Positions 47,060 through 55,200 of a stretch of 64,000 nt of DNA are shown piece by piece; the first letter of the stretch is position 1, and every line of letters begins with the position of its first letter. Both the position numbers and the translations under genes were made by a program. This DNA comes from Borreliella afzelii (GTDB lineage: Bacteria > Spirochaetota > Spirochaetia > Borreliales > Borreliaceae): the NCBI RefSeq assembly GCF_014202295.1, contig NZ_JACHGM010000001.1:372001-436000 (forward strand), written 5' to 3'. Under the pieces are notes generated by a model. It had not been told where the DNA came from. It worked only from the letters and a program-made list of their open reading frames with translations, and searched no databases.

Positions 47060-48760
47060 TTATTCCTCCAGAACTTCACTTGCTCCAAAAATATTTTTTA
47101 CAGTTTCTAATTTTTCAAAATCCTTTTCAAGGCTTTTGAAATTTTTCTGAAACACAATGCTTAAATTGGGAAATTCTTTATAAAACTCAGACCTTATCTC
47201 ACCCTTATAATTTTGAAGCTCATTATATTCAAACTCACTAAACACCTTATAATAAAGAACATTCTCATCAATAACAACTTCTCCTGAATGAACTAAAGTT
47301 TGAATATATCTTGAAACAATATAAATAAATTTATCTCTTATATCAATAAAATCATTTGCTTTACTTGAATTATCATCCTCAATAAAAATCTCATCAATCT
47401 CATCAATCTTATCAATCTTATCAATACTATTGGGCTTTAAAAGATTTTCATCAATTTTTGTTGACAAATTTTCATCACAACCGGTCTCCTCTTTTTCTAA
47501 AGATTTGATTTTGGGAAATTCATATTCTAAATTGAGTTTTGTTGGAATAAAAGCTAAATCATCTTCACTCTTCTTATTTGCTAAAGCATCAAAATTGCTT
47601 GAGTCTAAAGCCATATCTTCTAACAAATTGTCCTCAATATTTTGAATTTGTTTTATCAAAACATGATTTGGAATATAGTTTTTAAGTCTTAAAATTTTAA
47701 TAAAATTAATCTCAAGCTCATATCTTGGATTAATCGAAAATTGCAAATCCCTGTAAGTTTCAAGCAAAACAACAATAATTCTCTCAAGATAATTCAAATC
47801 AAACTCAATTAATTTCTTTCTCAAATCCTCAGATTTAATTCCAATAAACTCAAAATTTTTAATGCCTATCTTTAAAAATAATGCCTCTCGAAAAAATTCA
47901 ATTGAATCTAACAAAAATTGCTCATAAGAGACTCCTGCTAAAAATATAGAATCAAGAATACAAATTAACTCTTTTACATCTTCACTAAGAATGCTAACTG
48001 ACAACTTCTCCAAAAATTCATCATTAGTGAAGCCCATCTTAGATCTTATTTGATCTAATTTAATGTCAGAATTAGTAAAAGAAACTACCTGATCAAAAAG
48101 AGTGTAAGCATCTCTTACGCTACCACTACTTTTATATGCAATCCATTTTAAAGCCTCATCTTCATACTTAATATGATCTTCAAAACAAACCTTCTTAAGC
48201 ATATTATAAATCTTTTCTAACGACAAAAGTTTAAAACTAAAATGCTGACATCTGCTTTTTATTGTCTCTGGAAGCTTATGTGACTCTGTAGTAGCAAAAA
48301 TAAAAACAATATAATTTGGGGGCTCTTCAATTGTCTTTAAAAGAGCATTAAAAGCAGAATTGGAAAGCATATGAACTTCGTCAATAATATATATTCTATA
48401 TTTGGAAATTGCAGGAGGAAACATTATTTCTTCTTTAATTTGTCTAATATCCTGAACCGAAGTATTTGAAGCACCATCAATTTCAATAACATCAAGACTG
48501 CTATCACTCTCAATAGATTTACAATTGCTACACTCCCCACAAGGCATAACTGTCGGACCATTCTTACAATTTAAGCATCTCGCAAAAGCTCTGGCTGATG
48601 AAGTCTTTCCAACACCTCTTGGACCTGAAAAAATATAAGCATTTGCTATTTTATTTTTCTCTATAGAATGCTTTAGGGTTTCAACAACAAAATCCTGCCC
48701 TTCAAGAGAGTTGAAATCTCTGGGACGTTTTTTAAGAGCAGTACCTCTTGAAGATGCCAT
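47060..48760 (-). CDS. dnaX: DNA polymerase III tau/gamma subunit
   Basis: Clamp-loader ATPase, 566 residues from the ATG at 48760 (MASSRGTALKKRPRDF). Visible are SGPRGVGKTS (Walker A, near 48), the zinc cluster CLNCKNGPTVMPCGECSNCK, IIDEVHMLS (Walker B) and the SRC sensor. The GGAGG site at 48771-48775 decides the start over an upstream TTG. Between the clamp-loader domains and the C-terminus lies an acidic linker with an Ile-Asp-Lys/Glu repeat coded by four 9-bp units at 47391-47426. The length suits a tau-like form. The holA gene lies at 55843. Confidence 0.96.
   Translation of the reverse strand: MASSRGTALKKRPRDFNSLEGQDFVVETLKHSIEKNKIANAYIFSGPRGVGKTSSARAFARCLNCKNGPTVMPCGECSNCKSIESDSSLDVIEIDGASNTSVQDIRQIKEEIMFPPAISKYRIYIIDEVHMLSNSAFNALLKTIEEPPNYIVFIFATTESHKLPETIKSRCQHFSFKLLSLEKIYNMLKKVCFEDHIKYEDEALKWIAYKSSGSVRDAYTLFDQVVSFTNSDIKLDQIRSKMGFTNDEFLEKLSVSILSEDVKELICILDSIFLAGVSYEQFLLDSIEFFREALFLKIGIKNFEFIGIKSEDLRKKLIEFDLNYLERIIVVLLETYRDLQFSINPRYELEINFIKILRLKNYIPNHVLIKQIQNIEDNLLEDMALDSSNFDALANKKSEDDLAFIPTKLNLEYEFPKIKSLEKEETGCDENLSTKIDENLLKPNSIDKIDKIDEIDEIFIEDDNSSKANDFIDIRDKFIYIVSRYIQTLVHSGEVVIDENVLYYKVFSEFEYNELQNYKGEIRSEFYKEFPNLSIVFQKNFKSLEKDFEKLETVKNIFGASEVLEE
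47391..47426 (-). repeat. Four tandem 9-bp units within dnaX
   Basis: TCATCAATC, TCATCAATC, TTATCAATC and TTATCAATA follow each other without a gap. They encode the Ile-Asp-Lys / Ile-Asp-Glu run of the acidic linker. The 9-bp period keeps the frame, so copy-number changes would alter linker length without disrupting the protein. Confidence 0.8.
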
Positions 48761-48936
48761 CAACTTTTTACCTCCCAATGCCTTAATAAGTAAAATGCTA
48801 TAAATATATACTATACAACATATTTATATCTCAAAACTATTACTTTAAAAAAAGTACCAAAGAATTTTATAAAGCATAAAAAATATCTAACAAAAAAAGC
48901 TTCCTAATAAAATATAACAAGGTTGAAAGTTTTAAA

Positions 48937-48954
48937 AAGATAAATCCATATCTT
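48937..48954 (-). terminator. Weak hairpin downstream of the SRP RNA
   Basis: On the minus strand AAGATA and TATCTT pair around a 6-nt loop and are followed by only three T before an A-run. It lies about 40 nt beyond the SRP RNA 3' end and could end the tRNA-Arg / tRNA-Ser / SRP RNA transcript, but it is weak. Confidence 0.3.
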
Positions 48955-48993
48955 AACATAAAGTAAAGCATTGCATTTTGGCTCAAAATTAAA

Positions 48994-49087
48994 CCTAAGA
49001 CTTGCGTACTCACCAAAAAAATCGCCTACCGCTGCTACCTTCCAGTCCTGACGGGGTTTGGCAACACTTGATAGTACGGGTCCTAGG
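48994..49087 (-). ncRNA. ffs: Signal recognition particle RNA (4.5S type)
   Basis: The apical domain that binds Ffh is clear on the minus strand: GTCAGGACTGGAAGGTAGCAG, with the conserved GGAAG-type tetraloop and AGCAG symmetric loop. The ends pair as expected: CCTAGGAC at the 5' end with GTCTTAGG at the 3' end, and CGTACT with AGTACG inside them, giving a single long hairpin of about 94 nt. It is the short 4.5S form without the Alu domain. It starts only 3 nt after the end of tRNA-Ser(GGA). Confidence 0.92.
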
Positions 49088-49090
49088 AAT

Positions 49091-49177
49091 CGGAGAGAAT
49101 GGGATTCGAACCCATGATACATTTTACCGTATACACGCTTTCCAAGCGTGCGCCTTAAGCCACTCGGCCATCTCTCC
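49091..49177 (-). tRNA. tRNA-Ser, anticodon GGA
   Basis: An 87-nt class II tRNA. Acceptor GGAGAGA pairs with TCTCTCC, the anticodon stem CACGC/GCGTG frames the loop TTGGAAA (GGA, reading UCC and UCU), a long variable arm follows, and the T loop is TTCGAAT. The discriminator is G and CCA is not encoded. It lies 15 nt after tRNA-Arg and 3 nt before the SRP RNA. Confidence 0.97.
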
Positions 49178-49192
49178 AAATCAATATAATTC

Positions 49193-49266
49193 CGTGTCCA
49201 AGAGGACTTGAACCTCCGACCTTAAGAATCGCAATCTAACGCTCTATCCAACTGAGCTATGGACAC
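49193..49266 (-). tRNA. tRNA-Arg, anticodon GCG
   Basis: A 74-nt class I tRNA with acceptor GTGTCCA/TGGACAC, D stem GCTC/GAGC, T stem GGAGG/CCTCT and T loop TTCAAGT. The anticodon loop TTGCGAT gives anticodon GCG, which reads CGC and CGU; most bacteria use ACG converted to ICG. The anticodon stem TTAGA/TCTTA has one T-T mismatch. CCA is not encoded. It is the first gene of the minus-strand RNA unit, with the palindromic promoter region just upstream. Confidence 0.95.
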
Positions 49267-49276
49267 AAATAATTAA

Positions 49277-49316
49277 TTTTTATTGTAATAAAAATTACTA
49301 TTTATTACAATAAAAA
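49277..49316. promoter_or_regulatory. Perfect 16-bp inverted repeat forming two overlapping divergent promoters
   Basis: TTTTTATTGTAATAAA (49277-49292) and its exact reverse complement (49301-49316) flank an 8-bp centre. On plus, TTGTAA (49283-49288) and TACAAT (49306-49311) are 17 bp apart and would start transcription near 49318 for the lipoprotein gene. On minus, TTGTAA (49305-49310) and TACAAT (49282-49287) are also 17 bp apart and would start near 49275 for tRNA-Arg. Each -35 overlaps the -10 of the opposite promoter, so both cannot be occupied at once. The promoter reading is inference; the symmetry is exact. Confidence 0.65.
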
Positions 49317-49340
49317 CATTCAATGGAAAATGGAGAAGTT

Positions 49341-50048
49341 GTGAAAACTAAAATAATCATTTTTCTTTTAATATTATCTATATTATCATGCTCTAAATCA
49401 GTCTCAAATGAAGTTAATTCTGAATTCATAATTAAAACTAAAAATATCAAAGCAAAAGAAATACTAAAAAACAAGAATATTCTCCACATAGATGCAAAAA
49501 TTCCTTTTATGAAAAATGCAAACTTTGAATTTGAAAATTTTATAAAAAAATGGAAAAAAGACATCGAAAATAAAATATCAAAACCCGAAAATACAAACAA
49601 TGAATATTTTTATTTTTCCAGCTTTACAATATTTAAAAATGAAAATATTGGAATTACATCCATTTTATATAAAGAATCCTTAAAAGAAAATGAATCTAAC
49701 ACTTTTTTAAAATATTACTCTTTAAACCTAAAAGGAAACAAAAAAATAGAAATTTCAGAAATAATATCAAAAGATCAACTAGACTCTCTAATAAACGTAT
49801 TAAAAGAACAGGTAAAAAGTAAGATTATAGATTTTAACGTCAAAGATAAATACAATCTAAACGAATTGGAAAAAAAATTCACAACAATCTTTCCAAGATA
49901 TAAATATTACTTTAAAAATAACCAAATTATAATTTTTTACAGTCCATTCTTAATTGATTGTAATGAATGCGATAAAATTGAATTTCAATTCCCTTTGCAC
50001 GAAAACACAGAAAATGGATATCGGCCCAATAAAACCCCGCGCTCTTAA
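49341..50048 (+). CDS. Putative lipoprotein with DUF3298/RsiV-like C-terminal region
   Basis: A 235-residue protein from the GTG at 49341, which follows GGAG (49332-49335) by 5 bp and gives a clean signal (MKTKIIIFLLILSILSC) with lipobox ILSC. An ATG at 49323 would add six residues but has no ribosome site. The C-terminal half (EISEIISKDQLDSLINVLKEQ, then YYFKNNQIIIFYSPFLID) resembles the DUF3298 fold found in RsiV-type proteins, with a Cys pair in DCNECD; this match is tentative. It lies alone on plus between two tRNA units transcribed in the opposite direction. Confidence 0.72.
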   Translation: MKTKIIIFLLILSILSCSKSVSNEVNSEFIIKTKNIKAKEILKNKNILHIDAKIPFMKNANFEFENFIKKWKKDIENKISKPENTNNEYFYFSSFTIFKNENIGITSILYKESLKENESNTFLKYYSLNLKGNKKIEISEIISKDQLDSLINVLKEQVKSKIIDFNVKDKYNLNELEKKFTTIFPRYKYYFKNNQIIIFYSPFLIDCNECDKIEFQFPLHENTENGYRPNKTPRS

Positions 50049-50076
50049 TCTTATGCTTAAATCAAATAAACAATTA

Positions 50077-50163
50077 CGGAGAGGGTGAGATTCGAACTCA
50101 CGGTAGGCTTACACCTACAACGGTTTTCAAGACCGTAGCATTAAACCACTCTGCCACCTCTCC
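50077..50163 (-). tRNA. tRNA-Ser, anticodon TGA
   Basis: An 87-nt class II tRNA. Acceptor GGAGAGG pairs with CCTCTCC, the anticodon stem ACGGT/ACCGT frames CTTGAAA (TGA, reading UCA and other UCN codons), the variable arm is long and the T loop is TTCGAAT. The discriminator is G with no encoded CCA. It lies 56 nt after tRNA-Ser(GCT) and is probably its co-transcript. Confidence 0.97.
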
Positions 50164-50219
50164 AGAGTTAAAACAAATTTTAATAAATAAAATACGCACT
50201 GTCAAGATTTAAATAATTA

Positions 50220-50309
50220 CGGAGAGAATGGGATTCGAACCCATGGTCCCCTTTTTAAAAGGACAACTTCTTAGCAGGAAGCCCCATTCGGCCACTCTGG
50301 CATCTCTCC
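50220..50309 (-). tRNA. tRNA-Ser, anticodon GCT
   Basis: A 90-nt class II tRNA. Acceptor GGAGAGA pairs with TCTCTCC, the anticodon stem GCTTC/GAAGT frames CTGCTAA (GCT, reading AGC and AGU), with a long variable arm containing a TCCTTTTAAAAAGGGGA hairpin and T loop TTCGAAT. No encoded CCA. A strong promoter lies immediately upstream. Confidence 0.97.
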
Positions 50310-50325
50310 TACAGTATTAATACAT

Positions 50326-50355
50326 ATTATCTTATAGAGATATTATTATTGTCAA
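50326..50355 (-). promoter_or_regulatory. Promoter of the tRNA-Ser(GCT)-tRNA-Ser(TGA) unit
   Basis: On the minus strand a perfect TTGACA (50350-50355) is followed at 18 bp by GATAAT (50326-50331), a five-of-six -10. Transcription would begin near 50319, about 10 nt before the mature tRNA 5' end. It lies in the 64-bp gap after the TPR gene. Confidence 0.75.
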
Positions 50356-50373
50356 CTAAATAAATTATAAATA

Positions 50374-51684
50374 TTAGTAATTTATTCTAAACTCTTTGTA
50401 AGCTTCTATCAAGTTTTGAAAATCTCTAATAGAAATGTCAACTTCAGAACAAATCAATTCTTCATGCAAGAGCTCTTGAATCATTTTTTCCTCATTATTG
50501 CTGAATTTTAACTCAATACACTCATCTTTAATTCTCCAAATATATGTATTTACTCTTATATTGTGATCAAAAACAAAAATAGGATCTCTCAAATTTAAAG
50601 AATTATCAATAAAAAATAAATACTCCAAATACCAATTGGTTCTTAAAGAGACTGCAAATTCTTCAAGCAGATTTTCAATCAACATATCCTCGCTAGACTC
50701 AAGTAATTTTAAAAATTTTAAATAAGGCTCTGGATTAAGCTCACAAAGTTTTTTCATATAAAAATAGGCATCCTCAAGATCACGATTTCTAAGAAAAAAT
50801 AAGGTTGCATAAAAATACACCAAATCTAGGTTAGAATAATCATTAATAATTCTCTCAATAGCCTTTTTGGGAGAAAATTTTAAAAGCTCAATTGTTGCAA
50901 TGTGCATATTATAAATTGTATAAATATTTGAAAAATTCAAAATGGCTTTAACGTAAGACATTGTGGCTTGAGTCATGTTGCCTATTTTATGAAAAATAGT
51001 TGCCCTATTGTGCCAAATATACTTAGAATAATGAGAATCAGTTAAAAATTTTTCAGAAAGCCTAATTGCCCTGCTTATTTCCCCAATAGAATAAAAATAA
51101 TACATTAAATAATTAACAACAAGAGCAAGATTGGCATCAAAAAAAATTTTGTCTGCTTTTAAAAAGCTTGCTGTTTCAAGAGATTCGCTATTTTTTAAAA
51201 TCCAAATATTAAGCTTAACTAGAGAATTGTTTTGATCCAAATCTCTAGCCTCGAAAAATAATTTCGAGGCCTTGTCTTTATTCCCTAACATTTCAAATAA
51301 GACAGCACTATTGTTTAAAGCTTGTATAAAATCAGATTTTTGCTCTCTAGCCTTTAAAAAACAGCTTAACGCAAGTTTATATTCTCTTAAATTGAAATAA
51401 AAAACACCCAAATTATAATTCTCAAAAGGGCCTAGATCATCTTTATTTTTTTCAACTTTCCCATAATCCATAAGCTTAACTAAAAAATTGTATTCACTCA
51501 AAATAACAGGATAAGTATTTAACACATATAAAAGAGCCTTATAATCCTTTTTCTTAAAATAAATAAGTGCTTTAAGTGCAAGAGAATCAAAATTTTCATC
51601 AAAAACATCTAAATTATCAAGAGAATTTTTAAAGTCACCATTTTTATAAAAATTTAAAGCTTTCTCAAAACTAAAGTTATTCAT
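50374..51684 (-). CDS. TPR-repeat protein
   Basis: A 436-residue protein made mostly of tetratricopeptide-like helical repeats, seen as spaced ALxxxxxGDFxxAL and FNLREYKLALSCFLKAREQ-type units from the N-terminus to about residue 290. There is no signal peptide, so it is probably cytoplasmic. The last ~120 residues, including ELVLKF-like WYLEYLFFIDNSLNLRD, are not obviously TPR. Its start overlaps the end of the LamG/FN3-like gene by 8 bp, so the two are coupled. A scaffold or assembly role for that exported partner is only a guess. Confidence 0.75.
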   Translation of the reverse strand: MNNFSFEKALNFYKNGDFKNSLDNLDVFDENFDSLALKALIYFKKKDYKALLYVLNTYPVILSEYNFLVKLMDYGKVEKNKDDLGPFENYNLGVFYFNLREYKLALSCFLKAREQKSDFIQALNNSAVLFEMLGNKDKASKLFFEARDLDQNNSLVKLNIWILKNSESLETASFLKADKIFFDANLALVVNYLMYYFYSIGEISRAIRLSEKFLTDSHYSKYIWHNRATIFHKIGNMTQATMSYVKAILNFSNIYTIYNMHIATIELLKFSPKKAIERIINDYSNLDLVYFYATLFFLRNRDLEDAYFYMKKLCELNPEPYLKFLKLLESSEDMLIENLLEEFAVSLRTNWYLEYLFFIDNSLNLRDPIFVFDHNIRVNTYIWRIKDECIELKFSNNEEKMIQELLHEELICSEVDISIRDFQNLIEAYKEFRINY

Positions 51685-53194
51685 ATTTTTTAAAAATCTC
51701 CATGGGCCTTACAGAAATTTCCTTTGAGAAAGAAGTCTTATTAACGCTTTTGTCTAAATTGTAAGCAGCAATACTAATATAATAAAGCCTTCCATCTTCA
51801 AGTCCTGTAATCTTGAAAGAAGTTTGATTTCCAACATCAATAGGAGAAGTTAAAACACCACTGGTTTTTCCATGATAATTGCCAGAAGCAACACCGATAT
51901 AAATATAATATCCTTCAACACTACTATTAACAACAGGAATCCACTCAATAAAAACTTCTCTAGAGCCTGGAATAACTTTTGTTATCACAGGAGGAAATGG
52001 AGCTGCTTCGGGAACATAAGTGATCGACATACTATAAAGAGAAGGACTGCTTACAGAATCCCCACTAGGATAAAATTCAACTTTTATTTGAATATATTTT
52101 GATATCTTTGAATCTGGAAAATCTTTTTTAGGATCAAAATGAATCCAAGCCCCAGTTAAATTTTTCTTAATATTCCCATAGCTATCTGTATCATAAAATA
52201 CCTTATTATCTAATCTATAATAATAAACAATCTCTGTATCCTTAGGAACATTAGAATCAACATCAAAAGACAATATTTGAGAATAATATTTAGAAAGCTT
52301 GATAGGCTCTGTAATAATGTATCCCATATTCTTTGAAAAAAAAGCATTACTAACTTCTTCAAAGCTTTTATGTATTTCCAAATTCTCAACAGCACCGGTA
52401 AAATAAGTTCCTAGGGTAAAATCAATAAAATTGCCAATACTTAATAAATATCCTGATCCTTCCTTCTTGTCATCTGTTACATACTCTATTGCTTGAGGTT
52501 TAGAGTCTATCAAATATTCAAGTATGCCGTCCCTTTGCCTATATCTTAAAGTATGTAAATGCCATTTCTTTGGAATAAAATCGTCATTACTTTTCATTCT
52601 AATTTTGATAGGATTTTTATTATCTTTTAAAAATACATTGTTTAAAACCCAAACAAAATTTCCCTCATCACTTTCTAATCTAATAGACTGATCTACCCAC
52701 AAATTATTAATATTTTTATAACCATCCCAACTAAAAATAATTTCTCCTGTAACAGAAGTCGTTCGATACACCCAAAACTTAATAGTAAAATCAGAAACAG
52801 TATTACCTGAGAAAAAGAATGCTTTTTTTGTTAATGGTTTAAACTTAACAGAATTTTGATTTGAATAAAAAATTAAAGAGCCGTTAGAGACATTACGAAA
52901 TTCATTTGAAACTCTCAAACTTTTTGCACTAACTAAATAGTTTGAAGATGTATCTTTTAATTTATTATCCCTTCCTATTTCTAAGCGTAAATCAATATTA
53001 TTTAAATCTAAAACAGCTTTGTATCTATCTAAATAAATACCAAGCAAACCCCTCACATCCCTTTCAAAAGTAATATTGCTAGAATCTTGAATAAATTTAA
53101 AATTTTTTTTTGAATCAAGTATCAACTTTAATTCTTGAGATAAAAGACTAGAAAAGCACAAAAAAAATAGCAAGAGCATTAAAATTAATCTCAT
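51677..53194 (-). CDS. Exported LamG/ConA-like and fibronectin type III protein
   Basis: A 505-residue protein with a signal peptide (MRLILMLLLFFLCFSSLLSQ). Residues about 100-275 look like a concanavalin/LamG-type beta sandwich (FTIKFWVYRTTSVTGEIIFSW, WHLHTLRYRQRDGILEYLID, GAVENLEIHKSF). Residues about 400-495 fit a fibronectin type III domain (APFPPVITKVIPGSREVFIEW, then GLEDGRLYYISIAAYN). The domains suggest binding to a glycan or protein in the periplasm or at the surface. No anchor is seen. It is coupled to the TPR gene and divergent from uvrC. Confidence 0.72.
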   Translation of the reverse strand: MRLILMLLLFFLCFSSLLSQELKLILDSKKNFKFIQDSSNITFERDVRGLLGIYLDRYKAVLDLNNIDLRLEIGRDNKLKDTSSNYLVSAKSLRVSNEFRNVSNGSLIFYSNQNSVKFKPLTKKAFFFSGNTVSDFTIKFWVYRTTSVTGEIIFSWDGYKNINNLWVDQSIRLESDEGNFVWVLNNVFLKDNKNPIKIRMKSNDDFIPKKWHLHTLRYRQRDGILEYLIDSKPQAIEYVTDDKKEGSGYLLSIGNFIDFTLGTYFTGAVENLEIHKSFEEVSNAFFSKNMGYIITEPIKLSKYYSQILSFDVDSNVPKDTEIVYYYRLDNKVFYDTDSYGNIKKNLTGAWIHFDPKKDFPDSKISKYIQIKVEFYPSGDSVSSPSLYSMSITYVPEAAPFPPVITKVIPGSREVFIEWIPVVNSSVEGYYIYIGVASGNYHGKTSGVLTSPIDVGNQTSFKITGLEDGRLYYISIAAYNLDKSVNKTSFSKEISVRPMEIFKKYE

Positions 53195-53255
53195 TTTTGA
53201 CCTTTTATTTGTTATTATTTATATTTTTAAATACCTCAAAACATAAAACAAACTG

Positions 53256-53283
53256 TCTTATGTTACAATATTATATCATAAGA
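53256..53283. repeat. 7-bp inverted repeat in the uvrC upstream region
   Basis: TCTTATG (53256-53262) and CATAAGA (53277-53283) flank 14 bp that contain TACAAT and TATTAT. It lies in the 121-bp divergent gap between uvrC and the LamG/FN3-like gene and could be an operator or chance symmetry in AT-rich DNA. On minus, TTGTAA and TATGTT at 17 bp form a possible promoter for the LamG/FN3-like gene. Confidence 0.35.
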
Positions 53284-53315
53284 TGATTTCTAAAATCTAA
53301 AAACTACCTAACAGT

Positions 53316-55112
53316 ATGAAAGAAAACCTAACAAGTTTATTCGAAAAAGTAATAAAATTACCAACCACAAGCGGTTGCTATAAAATGCTAAATGAAAATA
53401 AAAAAATACTCTATATTGGAAAAGCAAAAAATCTAAGATCAAGAATAAAAAGTTATTTTTTAGAAAAAAAAAGTCACAAAATCAAAATATTAATGAAAAA
53501 TGTAAAATCAATAGAAGTTATTACAACAAACAGCGAATACGAAGCATTGCTTTTAGAATGCAATCTAATCAAAACTCACAAACCTGATTACAATGTAAAA
53601 TTAAAAGACGGGAAAGGTTATCCCATGGTAAGGATAACTCATGAAAAATATCCAAGGATTTTCAAAACTAGAAAAATAATTAACGACCAAAGCGAATATT
53701 TTGGACCATTTACCAATGTGAAAAAATTAGACCAAGTACTAGATTTTATTAACAAAACATTTAAGATTAGAAAATGTAAAAAAAAATCCAATACTCCTTG
53801 TCTATATTACCATATGGGACAGTGCCTTGGAGTATGCTTTAAAGAAAACCTTGAAAAAGAATATCAAGAAGAACTAGATAAAGCAAAATCCATACTAAAC
53901 GGAAATATATCCGAAATATTAAGCCAAATTGACATTAAATTAAAACTTGCCGTACAAAAAGAAGATTTTGAAAACGCCATTAAATTAAAAGAAATTAAAA
54001 GTTCTTTAATAGAGATTAATCAAATCCAAATCGTTACAAAAACCAATAATTTAAACACAGACTATGTATATGTTCATCCAGGAGAAAATGTAAATACAAT
54101 AATAGTATTAAAATATAGAAATGGAAAATTAGTTGAAAGAGATGCAAACTTTGATGAGAGCATATGCAAAAAAAATGAGTTGATTTTACAATTTTTAATT
54201 CAATACTACACATCTATTAATATGATAGTACCCGACAAAATTCATATCTTTCTCAAAGATATCGACACTAAAAATGCTGAAAAGCTAATAAATGAGATTA
54301 AAAATACAAAAACAGAAATTATTTACAAAGAAACAGAAGAAATTTTAAAAATAATGGAAATGGCCATATCTAATGCTGAATTATCTTTAAGAGAATATGA
54401 AAATAAAAACAACAAAGCGCTTGAGAGTTTGAAAATTTTTTTAGAAATGGATAAACTTCCCAAAATAATTGAGGGGTTTGACATTGCCCATCTTAAAGGT
54501 CAAGAAACGGTAGCCTCTATGGTTACTTTTAAAATGGGAATACCCTTTAAAGAGAACTACAAGCTTTACAAGCTAAACTCACTATTAAAAGGAGAAATTG
54601 ACGACGTTAAAGCAATAAAAGAAGTAATCTTAAGAAGATATTCAGAAATAATCAATAAAAATTTAGAACTACCAAATTTAATTTTAATTGATGGGGGGAA
54701 AGGACAATTAAATGCTGCTTTTTCTATCTTAAAAGGCTTAAAAATAGAAAACAAAGTCAAAGTCTGTTCGCTGGCAAAAAAACACGAAACAATATTCTTG
54801 ACAACCAACAAAAAAGGAATAAATCTACCTCAAGGACATCCTGCTCTCAGGATACTGCAAAATGTAAGAGATGAAGCACACAGAAAAGCTAACGGATTTA
54901 ACAAAAAAAGAAGAGAAAAAATAACCCTATTGTATACAAAAATAAATGGAATTGGAGAAAAAACAGCCCAAAAAATATTAAAATCAATTGGAACCTATAA
55001 AGATATATTACCTTTAAGTGAAAATGAAATTTCAGAAAAAATCAAAGTAAATATTCGGCTTGCAAAAAGAATAAAAGAATTTGCAATAAAAGAAACCTCA
55101 ATAAAAACATAA
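53316..55112 (+). CDS. uvrC: Excinuclease ABC subunit C
   Basis: Nuclease that makes both incisions in nucleotide excision repair. The 598 residues match the family: GIY-YIG-type nuclease domain ([23 protein letters not shown] near residue 20), a Cys-rich patch ([23 protein letters not shown]), a UVR motif near 205 ([13 protein letters not shown]), the second nuclease domain ([32 protein letters not shown]) and C-terminal helix-hairpin-helix ([17 protein letters not shown]). The ATG has no strong ribosome site. It stands alone on plus. Confidence 0.97.
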   Translation: MKENLTSLFEKVIKLPTTSGCYKMLNENKKILYIGKAKNLRSRIKSYFLEKKSHKIKILMKNVKSIEVITTNSEYEALLLECNLIKTHKPDYNVKLKDGKGYPMVRITHEKYPRIFKTRKIINDQSEYFGPFTNVKKLDQVLDFINKTFKIRKCKKKSNTPCLYYHMGQCLGVCFKENLEKEYQEELDKAKSILNGNISEILSQIDIKLKLAVQKEDFENAIKLKEIKSSLIEINQIQIVTKTNNLNTDYVYVHPGENVNTIIVLKYRNGKLVERDANFDESICKKNELILQFLIQYYTSINMIVPDKIHIFLKDIDTKNAEKLINEIKNTKTEIIYKETEEILKIMEMAISNAELSLREYENKNNKALESLKIFLEMDKLPKIIEGFDIAHLKGQETVASMVTFKMGIPFKENYKLYKLNSLLKGEIDDVKAIKEVILRRYSEIINKNLELPNLILIDGGKGQLNAAFSILKGLKIENKVKVCSLAKKHETIFLTTNKKGINLPQGHPALRILQNVRDEAHRKANGFNKKRREKITLLYTKINGIGEKTAQKILKSIGTYKDILPLSENEISEKIKVNIRLAKRIKEFAIKETSIKT

Positions 55113-55200
55113 TCACGACAAATAAATTTTAAATTCAATTGAAATTTTATATAACTTCTAAATTAACGATAAGATTACAAAATTTTAAACTGGATTATTA

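Noticed and set aside
48904-49179. Open frame of 91 codons on minus across the SRP RNA and tRNA-Ser.
   Set aside because: It translates structured RNA genes; the frame is a by-product of their sequence.
55125-55160. Palindrome TTCAATTGAA in the convergent uvrC/lipoprotein gap as a terminator.
   Set aside because: Only a 10-bp AT palindrome with no loop or T-run; expected by chance in such AT-rich DNA.
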